Assembly (NCBI GenBank): GCA_900770385.1
Contig: CAAGKK010000009.1
Span: 1-23,375, forward strand
Source: Clostridia bacterium
GTDB taxonomy: Bacteria; Bacillota; Clostridia; TANB77; CAG-508
DNA length: 23,375 nucleotides
Direction of reading: 5' to 3'
The first letter of the stretch is position 1. Every line of letters starts with the position of its first letter. This document shows positions 15,781 through 23,337 of this stretch, in pieces. The notes under the pieces were generated by a model, which saw only the letters and a list, made by a program, of their open reading frames with translations, was not told the origin of the DNA and searched no databases. The position numbers and the translations under genes were made by a program.

Positions 15781-16986
15781 TTACTTATTATTTTTGGCTT
15801 TTTTTATTTCATTTTTCATTACATTCTCTAACTGACTTATACATTTATCTTTATCAAAGTTTTTAGAATAGTAATTATAAGCATTTTCTCCCCATTTCTT
15901 TAATGATGCTGATTTACTTGCTTGCAATATTATTTTAGCAAGTTCTTTAAAATCTAAAGAATTGCAACATAGACCACAATCTGCTTCCTTTATTACGTCT
16001 TTTACTTCGCCATTTATTGCCCCTATTATTGGCTTACCTGCTAGCATATATGATTGAACTTTTGCTGGTAGTGTACTATTAACTACTTCATTATCAACCA
16101 TAGTTATTAAAAATGCATCGGCAATTTTATAAAATTTTGACATTTTGTCAACACTAAAATATCCATAAAATTTTATATTTGATAATTTGTGTTTTTGGGC
16201 CAATTCCTCACAACTTTTTTTGCTTAAACCATCGCCAACAATATGAAAAAATATATTTTTATTTTTTTTAAGAATATTTGCAGCCTCTACTATTGTTTCT
16301 ACACTTTGTGCCGGTCCTATATTTCCAGCAAAAACTAAATCAAATACTTTATTTTCAATACTTCCTGGAAGTTCATATTCACTCTCAGCATAAGATGGTA
16401 AATACAAAAATTCCTTTTCTTTTGATATTTTTAACTCATTTATAAAATAATTCTTAAACGATTTTGAACTACATGTTATTAAATCTGCTGAATTATAAAC
16501 ATTTTTACTCCATCTAGTTAAGATTTTATAGGGTAATGATTCTTTTGAAATACCACCGGTTGTAATACTAATTGGCCACTGATCTAATACATGTATTATT
16601 AGTGGAATCTTTTTAATCTTTTTAACAACAATAGCTGGCCATGCCATTGTTATAGGAGAAAGCTGATAAACATAAACTATATCAAAGTCTTTTTTCATTA
16701 ATAGTGCTTTTATACTTCCAAAAATGGCAAACCACATATAATTTATCATCATCTTTATAGTGGAATTACCTCTTCCTACTAAAGAACATCGTCTTATTTT
16801 TACACCATTTATTATTTGATTCCTATTTTTTCCCCATTTATATTCTTTCGACACCTTACCCTTCGGATAATTTGGTAACCCTGTTAAAACTGTTACATCA
16901 TTACCTTTCTTTGCTAATTCAAAACATATATCATTTATTCTGAAATTCTCTGGATAAAAGTGTTGACAGACAACTAGTATTTTCAT
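15781..16986 (-). CDS. wbuB: WbuB-like GT4 glycosyltransferase, probable L-FucNAc transferase
   Basis: GT-B transferase of 401 residues in the WbuB/WcaI-like group. The N-terminus has VVCQHFYPENFRINDI (5-20), LTGLPNYPKGKV (34-45) and a VYQLSPITMAWPA stretch near 106-118, all typical of WbuB and its relatives; HVLDQWP near 132-138 is also characteristic. The donor domain shows FAGNIGPAQ near 219-227, GDG near 251, and NSTLPAKVQSYMLAGKPI near 303-320. This group has a PxK...GKP pattern instead of a classic E-x7-E motif. In the E. coli O26-type locus, WbuB is encoded beside fnlA-fnlB-fnlC and adds FucNAc to lipid-linked GlcNAc. Here it directly precedes capE-capF-capG, supporting the same role. 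Its ATG overlaps the gmhB stop as ATGA. Confidence 0.85.
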   Translation of the reverse strand: MKILVVCQHFYPENFRINDICFELAKKGNDVTVLTGLPNYPKGKVSKEYKWGKNRNQIINGVKIRRCSLVGRGNSTIKMMINYMWFAIFGSIKALLMKKDFDIVYVYQLSPITMAWPAIVVKKIKKIPLIIHVLDQWPISITTGGISKESLPYKILTRWSKNVYNSADLITCSSKSFKNYFINELKISKEKEFLYLPSYAESEYELPGSIENKVFDLVFAGNIGPAQSVETIVEAANILKKNKNIFFHIVGDGLSKKSCEELAQKHKLSNIKFYGYFSVDKMSKFYKIADAFLITMVDNEVVNSTLPAKVQSYMLAGKPIIGAINGEVKDVIKEADCGLCCNSLDFKELAKIILQASKSASLKKWGENAYNYYSKNFDKDKCISQLENVMKNEIKKAKNNK

Positions 16987-17507
16987 CTTTTTTCACTCCT
17001 ATTACTATCAGCAATATACTTTGCCGCTTCTAACAAACTCGACTTACAAATATAGTCATTATTTTTATCATTTGTAAGTAATATTCCTTTAACTTTCAAT
17101 TTTGAACATATTGATAAATCTCTTTCTTTATCTCCTATCGCGTAAGAAGTACTAGGATCAATTTTAAACTCTTTTATTGCCTGATAGAACAATTCTAATC
17201 CTGGCTTTCTACAATTGCAATTATCTTCATCTATATGTGGGCAATAATATACTTTTGCTATATTTATATCATTTTCCCTTAATTTTTCTAACATATAGGT
17301 ATTTAAAATTTTAAATTCTTTTTCAGTAAAGTATTTTCTCCCTATTCCTGACTGATTAGTTATGATAATCAGGGTATAGTCTAAGTCATTTAATATTTTC
17401 AAACCTTCTAGGGCTCCATCTATAAATTTAAATTTTTCTTTTTCATGAACATAACCATAATCTATATTAATAGTTCCATCTCTATCTAAAAATATTGCTT
17501 TATTCAT
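16983..17507 (-). CDS. gmhB: D-glycero-D-manno-heptose-1,7-bisphosphate 7-phosphatase
   Basis: Cytoplasmic HAD phosphatase that removes the 7-phosphate from heptose-1,7-bisphosphate during ADP-heptose synthesis. The 174 residues carry the nucleophile motif FLDRDGT (6-12, D8 and D10), the IITNQSGIGR motif (48-57), a zinc-type cluster C89-x-H91-x5-C97-x-C99 followed by RKPG, and the IGDKERDL motif near 143-150. The gap between the zinc-ligand pairs looks shorter than in the E. coli enzyme, but all four ligands are present. Histidinol-phosphate phosphatase (the HisB N-domain) is the close alternative; adjacency to hldE and gmhA decides for GmhB. The start overlaps the hldE stop by 8 bases and a GAGG ribosome-binding site lies inside hldE. 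Confidence 0.92.
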   Translation of the reverse strand: MNKAIFLDRDGTINIDYGYVHEKEKFKFIDGALEGLKILNDLDYTLIIITNQSGIGRKYFTEKEFKILNTYMLEKLRENDINIAKVYYCPHIDEDNCNCRKPGLELFYQAIKEFKIDPSTSYAIGDKERDLSICSKLKVKGILLTNDKNNDYICKSSLLEAAKYIADSNRSEKR

Positions 17508-18954
17508 TATATGCCTCTAATATTTTATCAATAATGTTTGTTGTAGATTTGTTTTCTATTAATGGACATATAATAACTTTTCCACCTTGAGATTCTACTA
17601 TATCTTTACCAACTACGTCATTTGGATTATAATCTCCTCCTTTTGTAATTATATTTGGCTTGATTTTCTTTATTATCTCATATGGCGTATCCTCATCAAA
17701 TGGTACTACATATGTCACAAAACTAAGTGATGATAACAACTCCATTCTTTCTGCTTGAGGAACTATTGGCCTTTTAGCACCTTTTAATCTTTTGATTGAA
17801 GCATCTGAATTTACCCCTACCACTAGTATATCTCCATATTTTGCGCTTTCTTTCAGATATCTCAAATGACCAACATGAAATATATCAAAACAGCCATTAG
17901 TAAATACTATCTTCTTAGTATTGCCTTTTAACTTTTCAGATAAATCATCTGCAGATATTATTTTATTTTCATCAAGTACATTATTACTATCAATTACGTA
18001 GTCTATTATATCTTCTGGAGTAACCGCATACGTTCCCATTTTGGATACTTTAACACCTGCAGCATAGTTAGAAATATTTACACTATCTATCAAGTCATAA
18101 TTATTTACAATACCTACCGATAAATACGATATTACAGTGTCTCCCGCTCCTGTTACATCGTACACCTCTTTTGATGCACAATTAATGTTAACCATTTTAT
18201 CTTCTAAAAGTAGTGACATTCCATCTGCACCTTTTGTTACTAGTACATATTCACAATTTGTGTTTTTCTTTAATTTTCTGGCAGCAAATTCAATATCTTT
18301 GTCACTTTCTATACTCATACTAGTGATGTCACTTAATTCTTTTAAATTAGGTTTTATTAAATATGCCCCATAATATTTTTCATATTTTGGTTCTTTGATG
18401 TCAATAATAACTTTTTTATTGTGTGAATTTGCTATTTCAATCATCTTTGGTGTATTATTAACATTTAAAAGGCCTTTATTATAATCTGATATTATTATTA
18501 AATCAAAATTATTAATGTTTTCTTTATATTTTTTCAATAATGCATCTGATATTTTTTCTGATATGGGTAAACTGTTTTCTTGATCAAATCTGAACATCTG
18601 CATATTGTTTTGCCCTATGTACCTATTTTTTACGGTTGTACATCTGGAGTCATCTTCTATTATTAAGTCTGTATTAACTCCTTTTTCTTGAAACATGGCA
18701 ATCATATTTTTACCATTAATATCTTTTCCTATTACGCTCATGATGGCTACATCTTGTCCAGCACTTATCAAATTTAGGGCTACATTTGCGGCACCGCCTA
18801 ATACTTTTTTGTTTTTATCTTCAAGTAAAATTGGTACAGGAGCTTCTGGAGATATTCTACTAGATTTACCAAAATAATAATTATCTAACATTATATCTCC
18901 TATTACTAATATTCTTTTTTTATCAATATTTTTTATTAATTCATTAATTTTCAT
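17500..18954 (-). CDS. hldE: bifunctional heptose-7-phosphate kinase / heptose-1-phosphate adenylyltransferase
   Basis: Carries out two steps of ADP-heptose synthesis: phosphorylation of D-glycero-D-manno-heptose-7-phosphate at O1, and adenylylation of heptose-1-phosphate after GmhB. The 484 residues match full-length HldE. The N-terminal PfkB/ribokinase domain (1 to about 320) has VIGDIMLDNYYFG (17-29), GGAANVALNL (53-62) and the catalytic DVTGAGDT (266-273). The C-terminal cytidylyltransferase-fold domain (about 345-484) has FTNGCFDIFHVGHL (351-364) with the HxGH nucleotide-binding motif (360-363), a KRPIVP segment and ENKSTTNII near 467-475. Both halves look intact. An AGGTG ribosome-binding site precedes the ATG at 18954. 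The usual onward enzyme, HldD epimerase, is not encoded in the window, so ADP-D-glycero-D-manno-heptose may itself be the donor. Confidence 0.96.
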   Translation of the reverse strand: MKINELIKNIDKKRILVIGDIMLDNYYFGKSSRISPEAPVPILLEDKNKKVLGGAANVALNLISAGQDVAIMSVIGKDINGKNMIAMFQEKGVNTDLIIEDDSRCTTVKNRYIGQNNMQMFRFDQENSLPISEKISDALLKKYKENINNFDLIIISDYNKGLLNVNNTPKMIEIANSHNKKVIIDIKEPKYEKYYGAYLIKPNLKELSDITSMSIESDKDIEFAARKLKKNTNCEYVLVTKGADGMSLLLEDKMVNINCASKEVYDVTGAGDTVISYLSVGIVNNYDLIDSVNISNYAAGVKVSKMGTYAVTPEDIIDYVIDSNNVLDENKIISADDLSEKLKGNTKKIVFTNGCFDIFHVGHLRYLKESAKYGDILVVGVNSDASIKRLKGAKRPIVPQAERMELLSSLSFVTYVVPFDEDTPYEIIKKIKPNIITKGGDYNPNDVVGKDIVESQGGKVIICPLIENKSTTNIIDKILEAYNE

Positions 18955-18962
18955 GTTTACAC

Positions 18963-20189
18963 CTACAATTCATCAATCATTTTTTCTATTATCTTCCATG
19001 CATAGTCCACTGTTATTGAATCTAAGCAAGGCCATATTTTATCGCTTTCATTTATCTTAGAACATTTGTTATCACAGTTAAAACATGGCATTTTATGTAC
19101 AATTATATATGGTTTTTTATACTTTTCGTTGCCATCAAATTTATATTCAACATATCTATTATAAGTGTAACCTCCAGTTATTATTGCAACTGGTATCTCA
19201 TTGGTAACCGCTATATGATATGTACTTGTATCATTTGTTACTACGAACTTTGCTTTTTTAACAACATATATAAATTCCAGTAATGATGTTTCACCAACTA
19301 TATCAAATTGAGGAATATCTTTTGTTTTTTCCTTTAGTTCATTAATTGCCTCTATATCACTAGCTGTACCACAAAACAATATAGGAAGTTTTGTTTTTTT
19401 GTATATCCTGTGTGCTATTTGCGCATAGCGTTCAATTGGCCATTTTTTTAAATTAGTACTTGAACTAGGAAAAATTATAAAATATTCTTTTGGTAAACTA
19501 ATTTTTTGTATTTTTTTTGCTCTAATCGGTTCTAACTTAACCTTAAATTTTTTAAGTCCTAACTTTCTAAGAAAGAATGCATAAAATTCTATCAATGAAA
19601 CTCCGGGCTCATTTAATTTAAATATTTCTGTATATATTCTATTATATATATATTTTGGGCACATATAATTATCTAATGTTGCATCTAAAATGGTGATTTT
19701 ATTTTTAGCAACAGCTGCTCTACTCATAAAAACATTTGTTGTGCATTCTGCACATCCAATTGGGTCTAATACTATATCATAATATGTTTTTCTTAGAAGT
19801 TTATATAGCTTATATCTAGTTTTTAAGTTATATGTTGCTTTTGTTAAATCATAACCAATAACTTCATCAAAAATGTCTTCATTTTCATACAAAGTATTTA
19901 AACCCTTTTGACATATCAGAGTTATATGATAATCTTTCTTTGCATATAGTTCTCTTAAATGCTTCATACTACATAGCCATATTATACCATCACCGAAGGC
20001 ATAATTATAAATAATTAATATCTTCTTTTTACCATTATCTACATATTTTGGCTTTCGTATAAATAATAACAGAAAAAAATCTACATAATATAATATAACT
20101 TTGAAATATCTAAACGCAGGAATTCTTTGGCATATATTATATAATTTTAGTGAAAATTCAGACATATATTTTGCACTATTTTTTTTCAT
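18963..20189 (-). CDS. family 9 glycosyltransferase, probable heptosyltransferase
   Basis: GT-B transferase of the ADP-heptose:LPS heptosyltransferase family (GT9), 408 residues from the start chosen here. A basic N-terminal segment with a hydrophobic stretch (VILYYVDFFLLLFI) suggests membrane association. The core begins with KILIIYNYAFGDGIIWL, then FPSSSTNLKKWPIERYAQIA in the donor domain, and NDTSTYHIAV, a variant of the usual NDTG-x-x-H-x-A. Near the C-terminus is a Cys cluster (PCFNCDNKC...WPC), seen in many GT9 proteins and possibly metal-binding. The first in-frame codon is GTG at 20213. I prefer ATG 20189 because a TGGAG ribosome-binding site ends about 10 bases before it, giving a 14-base overlap with gmhA. 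Its place between gmhA and hldE strongly suggests heptose transfer; the acceptor is unknown. Confidence 0.87.
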   Translation of the reverse strand: MKKNSAKYMSEFSLKLYNICQRIPAFRYFKVILYYVDFFLLLFIRKPKYVDNGKKKILIIYNYAFGDGIIWLCSMKHLRELYAKKDYHITLICQKGLNTLYENEDIFDEVIGYDLTKATYNLKTRYKLYKLLRKTYYDIVLDPIGCAECTTNVFMSRAAVAKNKITILDATLDNYMCPKYIYNRIYTEIFKLNEPGVSLIEFYAFFLRKLGLKKFKVKLEPIRAKKIQKISLPKEYFIIFPSSSTNLKKWPIERYAQIAHRIYKKTKLPILFCGTASDIEAINELKEKTKDIPQFDIVGETSLLEFIYVVKKAKFVVTNDTSTYHIAVTNEIPVAIITGGYTYNRYVEYKFDGNEKYKKPYIIVHKMPCFNCDNKCSKINESDKIWPCLDSITVDYAWKIIEKMIDEL

Positions 20190-20754
20190 AAAAGTAATTC
20201 TCCACAAATTCACATATTAAATGTATTGTCATTATATGATGTTCTTGTACTCTAGCGGTTTCTTTGTATGGCAGAATCATATTATAATCACAAAGTTCTT
20301 TTAATTTACCACCATCTTTGCCAAGTAATCCTACTGTTTTTATTCCCATATCTTTGGCTTTATTTACTGCTCTTATTATATTTTCTGAATTTCCCGATGT
20401 TGATATACCAAAGAAAATATCATTTTCATGACCTAATGCTTCTACTTGTCTATCAAAAATATCATTAAATCCATAGTCATTTCCCATACATGTTAATACT
20501 GAACTATCGGTTGTTAATGCAATGGCTGCTAAGGCTTTTCTTTCTTTCATGAATCTTCCTACCAATTCAGCAGCAAAATGTTGTGCATCGGCAGCAGACC
20601 CTCCATTACCTGCGATTAAGATCTTTCCACCTTTTTCTATTGATTTAGTTATTAAATTCGATATTTCTATTAATTTATTACTATAATCACTTTCTTTTAA
20701 ATTTTTTAAATTGTCTATTTGACTATTAATTACTTCCTCTATTCTATTTTTCAT
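20176..20754 (-). CDS. gmhA: sedoheptulose-7-phosphate isomerase
   Basis: Converts sedoheptulose-7-phosphate to D-glycero-D-manno-heptose-7-phosphate, the entry step of nucleotide-heptose synthesis, in the cytoplasm. It is 192 residues from the ATG at 20754, the family length. The SIS-domain motifs are canonical: AGNGGSAADAQHFAAELVGRF (residues about 49-69, including the catalytic-type Glu), ALTTDSSVLTCMGNDYGF, FGISTSGNSENI, and a C-terminal QEHHIMTIHLICE with the catalytic-type His. An upstream in-frame TTG at 20772 is rejected as start because the GGAAAGGAAC ribosome-binding site lies between it and the ATG. The ATG overlaps the flippase stop codon as ATGA, indicating translational coupling. 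Confidence 0.96.
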   Translation of the reverse strand: MKNRIEEVINSQIDNLKNLKESDYSNKLIEISNLITKSIEKGGKILIAGNGGSAADAQHFAAELVGRFMKERKALAAIALTTDSSVLTCMGNDYGFNDIFDRQVEALGHENDIFFGISTSGNSENIIRAVNKAKDMGIKTVGLLGKDGGKLKELCDYNMILPYKETARVQEHHIMTIHLICEFVENYFYEKK

Positions 20755-21995
20755 TTTTTTGTTCCTTTCCAATCAACAATTTTATTATTTATTAAGATAA
20801 ATGTTATTATGTATATAATAAATAGCAATAGCATGATAAGTAAATAACTATATATTCCTCCAATAAAAGAATATTTACTTACTAAAACCCTTGAAATAAC
20901 AATTCCAAATATGGCCACTACTAAATAAATAAATAATTGTATTTTAGTTTTTCTAAATATTATCAAACAATTTGATAAATAGGCTGATAGTGCATAAAAT
21001 GTTGTTCCAATTAAAATTATTATCAGCGATAATAGGTAATTATTTAATTCTAAATTATAAAGAAAATTTAAAACCATAATTCCAAAAAAATATGCTAATA
21101 CTACTGATATTAGTCCAACACCAATTATTGCAAAACTGGTTTTTTTTACTATATCATCAAATTTTTGCTTATTCTTATTTATCCACTGCTCCTTCATCTT
21201 TATTATCAAAGGTTGCATTATAAATTGGCTTAACATTGTTATAAATGTTCCCGGCATTACAATTATTCCGAAGATTGTTTGATAGTTTTCTTCTAGAAAT
21301 TCATCTATAGCATATCTTGGTATATTTATCAAATAATTTGATAATAAGGTAAAGCCAAACGTATAAAATCCTAATTTAAGAATGCTAAGAGCACTTCTAT
21401 AATCTGTTTTTTCTTTGTCTATTTTATATTTCTTACTATATTTTATATCTATAAATACTAGAATTAAAATGTCTATTATTATTAATGATAAACAAGCAAG
21501 TAATATATTTTTTGATATTAAATCAATTATTAGAAAAAAACTAACATTTAATATACTTCGTGTAAACATTGATTTTCCAACAATATCTAACCTATCATTT
21601 TTTTGCAATATGCCATGGAAAACATCACAAAATGCTTCTAATGCTTTTACTGTACACAAAATTAATAACATTTTAATTTTTAAACCACTATAGTTTGATG
21701 TGAACCCTAATATCATTCCAACAACGAGCATTATGATTATTGTTATTATCCTATTAAGTATATATTCATTATCTCCTATATTTTGCTTTTGTTCTGTCAC
21801 TTGATATGTTCTTCCTGCATAGGTACCAATTATGTACAGAAGGCCTGCAGTTGCATAACATAATGTAAATATTCCAGCCTCAGTTTCACCATTTATTCTT
21901 GTAACTATTATTAGAAAAAACAATGAATTAAAGGCATTGAATCCGCTACCTAGTGTGTTCCAAATAAATGATTTTTTTAAATTTTTATTTTTCAT
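20751..21995 (-). CDS. polysaccharide flippase (Wzx/MOP superfamily)
   Basis: Membrane transporter of 414 residues with about 12 hydrophobic segments. It belongs by sequence to the polysaccharide-biosynthesis branch of the MOP exporter superfamily, which moves undecaprenyl-diphosphate-linked oligosaccharides across the cytoplasmic membrane. The N-terminus (KKSFIWNTLGSGFNAFNSLFFLIIVTR) is the typical first helix with an amphipathic lead-in, and GIFTLCYATAGLLYIIGTYAGRTYQVTE is the usual second segment with a charged loop. Loop residues such as DIFHGILQKNDR are also family-like. The start ATG at 21995 overlaps the DUF2304 gene by 11 bases, with AGGAAAG upstream. It is the only candidate exporter in the window, so it presumably exports the FucNAc- and heptose-containing lipid-linked unit; substrate specificity cannot be read from sequence. 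Confidence 0.86.
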   Translation of the reverse strand: MKNKNLKKSFIWNTLGSGFNAFNSLFFLIIVTRINGETEAGIFTLCYATAGLLYIIGTYAGRTYQVTEQKQNIGDNEYILNRIITIIIMLVVGMILGFTSNYSGLKIKMLLILCTVKALEAFCDVFHGILQKNDRLDIVGKSMFTRSILNVSFFLIIDLISKNILLACLSLIIIDILILVFIDIKYSKKYKIDKEKTDYRSALSILKLGFYTFGFTLLSNYLINIPRYAIDEFLEENYQTIFGIIVMPGTFITMLSQFIMQPLIIKMKEQWINKNKQKFDDIVKKTSFAIIGVGLISVVLAYFFGIMVLNFLYNLELNNYLLSLIIILIGTTFYALSAYLSNCLIIFRKTKIQLFIYLVVAIFGIVISRVLVSKYSFIGGIYSYLLIMLLLFIIYIITFILINNKIVDWKGTKK

Positions 21996-22329
21996 CTTTA
22001 GTTCTTTCCTTTAATATACTCACTTCTTGAATCAAAGTCCTTATTTGATTTTTTTGAGTTGAAACAATTACAGTTAACACTATGCTTATCATCATTAATA
22101 ACGCTATTAATAAAGCAAATACCATGTTTGAAGCTGTTTGAAAGCCAAGTACCATCGTTGTCCATGTTAGAAATCCTGGTATTATCGTAAATATTAAAAG
22201 AACTATACAAGGTATTAACCAAACTATTGAATACTTTATTGTTATTTTATCTTTTTTTAGTAAATGAAGTATCATAAATATTAATAACAATAAAAATGCT
22301 ATTGATACAATTTTTAATGCTAAACTCAT
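21985..22329 (-). CDS. DUF2304 small membrane protein
   Basis: A 114-residue protein with three predicted transmembrane helices (about 5-24, 31-52 and 64-88) and a C-terminal charged, probably coiled tail (QKNQIRTLIQEVSILKERTKDEK). Length, helix spacing and the KYSIVWL segment after helix 1 match the DUF2304 family, whose biochemical role is not established. Members often sit beside polyprenyl-phosphate GT2 genes, as here: its ATG overlaps the GT2 stop codon as ATGA. It may assist membrane insertion or activity of that glycosyltransferase or move its lipid-linked product; this is inferred from association only. Confidence 0.82.
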   Translation of the reverse strand: MSLALKIVSIAFLLLLIFMILHLLKKDKITIKYSIVWLIPCIVLLIFTIIPGFLTWTTMVLGFQTASNMVFALLIALLMMISIVLTVIVSTQKNQIRTLIQEVSILKERTKDEK

Positions 22330-23057
22330 TTTTTATACCTCCTTATTCCTATTACCAAAATATAAAGTATTACATTTATCATATAATAACAATTTTTCCA
22401 CATTCTTATACTTGATATCCCATTTTCTCTTTCATTCATGCTTACTGCTACTTCTTTAACTTTATATCCCATTTTTAGTATTTCAGTTGTCGATACTGGT
22501 TCAGGATACTCTACTGGATAACTGTTTGAGAATTTTTTAATTAACTCTTTATCAACCGCTCTAAACCCACTAGTGGTATCATATATTTTCTTTGAGGTAA
22601 CTAACTTTATAAAAAATGAAATCATTTTTATTCCCATTTGTCTTGCTTTACTAGACTTAAACTTACTTGTACTTTTATCAATGAATCTTGAGCCAATAAC
22701 CATGTTTGCATCATTATCTGTTATTGGTTTAATAACATCTCTTACATACCTTATATCGTGCTGTCCATCTCCATCAAATTGTACAGCTATATCATAGTCA
22801 TTTTCTAAGGCATATTTATATCCTGTTTGTACTGCTCCTCCTATTCCAAGATTATTAATCAATTTTATGTGATTAATATTGTTTTCACATAATATTTTTT
22901 CGGTATTGTCTTTTGAACCATCATTAATAACAACAATATCATATTTTGTATTATTTTCTTTATTGTAATTATATATCTTATTAACTACATTTAATATACT
23001 TTCTTCCTCATTATAAGCTGGAATTATTAATAGAACTTTTTGCTTTTTTGTATTCAT
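22326..23057 (-). CDS. polyprenyl-phosphate glycosyltransferase, DPM1-like family 2
   Basis: GT2 enzyme of the dolichyl/undecaprenyl-phosphate hexose synthase type, which transfers a sugar from a nucleotide donor onto a polyprenyl phosphate on the cytoplasmic face. It is 243 residues from the ATG at 23057. IIPAYNEEESI (11-21), VVINDGSKDNT (42-52), NNLGIGGAVQTGY near 68-80, the metal-binding FDGDGQHD (94-101) and DTTSGFRA (160-167) are all characteristic. A single C-terminal hydrophobic stretch (about 222-238) probably anchors it. The first in-frame codon, GTG 23063, lies only 2 bases from the AAAGGAG ribosome-binding site; the ATG at 23057 is spaced properly and chosen. It is the first gene of the glycan operon. 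Its product would feed an extracytoplasmic GT-C enzyme, and the 683-residue membrane protein is the candidate. Confidence 0.92.
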   Translation of the reverse strand: MNTKKQKVLLIIPAYNEEESILNVVNKIYNYNKENNTKYDIVVINDGSKDNTEKILCENNINHIKLINNLGIGGAVQTGYKYALENDYDIAVQFDGDGQHDIRYVRDVIKPITDNDANMVIGSRFIDKSTSKFKSSKARQMGIKMISFFIKLVTSKKIYDTTSGFRAVDKELIKKFSNSYPVEYPEPVSTTEILKMGYKVKEVAVSMNERENGISSIRMWKNCYYMINVILYILVIGIRRYKK

Positions 23058-23090
23058 ATACACTACTCCTTTAACCAGATATACAATATA

Positions 23091-23119
23091 ATTATATCAT
23101 TTATAACATTAGAAGTAAA
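23091..23119 (-). promoter_or_regulatory. predicted promoter of the glycan operon
   Basis: Minus-strand TTTACT (23114-23119), a 17-base spacer and consensus TATAAT (23091-23096) give a leader of about 27 bases before the ATG at 23057. It is insulated from upstream transcription by the terminator-like hairpin at 23131-23165. Confidence 0.6.
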
Positions 23120-23130
23120 ATAAATATCAA

Positions 23131-23165
23131 AAAAAGTGATATTTTTTTATTTTTTATCACTTTTT
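23131..23165. terminator. bidirectional terminator-like hairpin in the divergent intergenic region
   Basis: Perfect 11-base arms AAAAAGTGATA (23131-23141) and TATCACTTTTT (23155-23165) enclose a 13-base T-rich loop. T-runs flank the hairpin on both strands, so it could terminate in either direction. No gene ends here: both neighbours start away from this region. It could insulate the glycan operon promoter or be part of a longer regulated leader. Confidence 0.55.
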
Positions 23166-23170
23166 ATTAC

Positions 23171-23198
23171 TATGATAAACGTTAAATATTTTATCATA
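23171..23198. repeat. inverted repeat, possible operator
   Basis: Arms TATGATAAA (23171-23179) and TTTATCATA (23190-23198) are perfect 9-base complements around a 10-base spacer containing most of an AACGTT palindrome. There is no T-run, so it is not terminator-like. Its position between the two divergent promoters fits a regulator binding site. It is AT-rich, so chance cannot be excluded. Confidence 0.35.
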
Positions 23199-23271
23199 AT
23201 TACTTTTTGTTATCCTTTAAGTAATGTATCAAAGTAAAAAAAAGAATAGATTTTTTTTGAAGTTGTAAAAT

Positions 23272-23304
23272 AAAAGTAGACATAAAAGGAATGTGTCTAC
23301 TTTT
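23272..23304. repeat. inverted repeat upstream of the divergent gene (terminator, operator or insertion-sequence end)
   Basis: Perfect 11-base arms AAAAGTAGACA (23272-23282) and TGTCTACTTTT (23294-23304) surround an 11-base spacer, followed on plus by two more T bases. The shape fits a Rho-independent terminator, but no plus-strand gene precedes it and the plus-strand -10 box begins 5 bases after it. It may be an operator in the -35 region or, more speculatively, a mobile-element end. Confidence 0.5.
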
Positions 23305-23305
23305 T

Positions 23306-23314
23306 TGATATAAT
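23306..23314 (+). promoter_or_regulatory. predicted extended -10 promoter of the divergent gene
   Basis: TGATATAAT matches the extended -10 form TGnTATAAT. There is no good -35 box 17 bases upstream, where the loop of the 23272-23304 inverted repeat lies; extended -10 promoters can do without one. The ATG is 24 bases downstream of the -10 box. Confidence 0.5.
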
Positions 23315-23337
23315 AAAAGAAGAAAGGATAAAATAAT

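Noticed and set aside
20755..20772. Longer gmhA starting at TTG 20772
   Set aside because: The ribosome-binding site lies inside this extension and is correctly spaced for the ATG at 20754.
21998..22222. Minus-strand 74-codon frame inside the DUF2304 gene
   Set aside because: It is out of frame within DUF2304, which has a family match and translational coupling on both sides; the alternative has low-complexity Asn/Ser-rich content.
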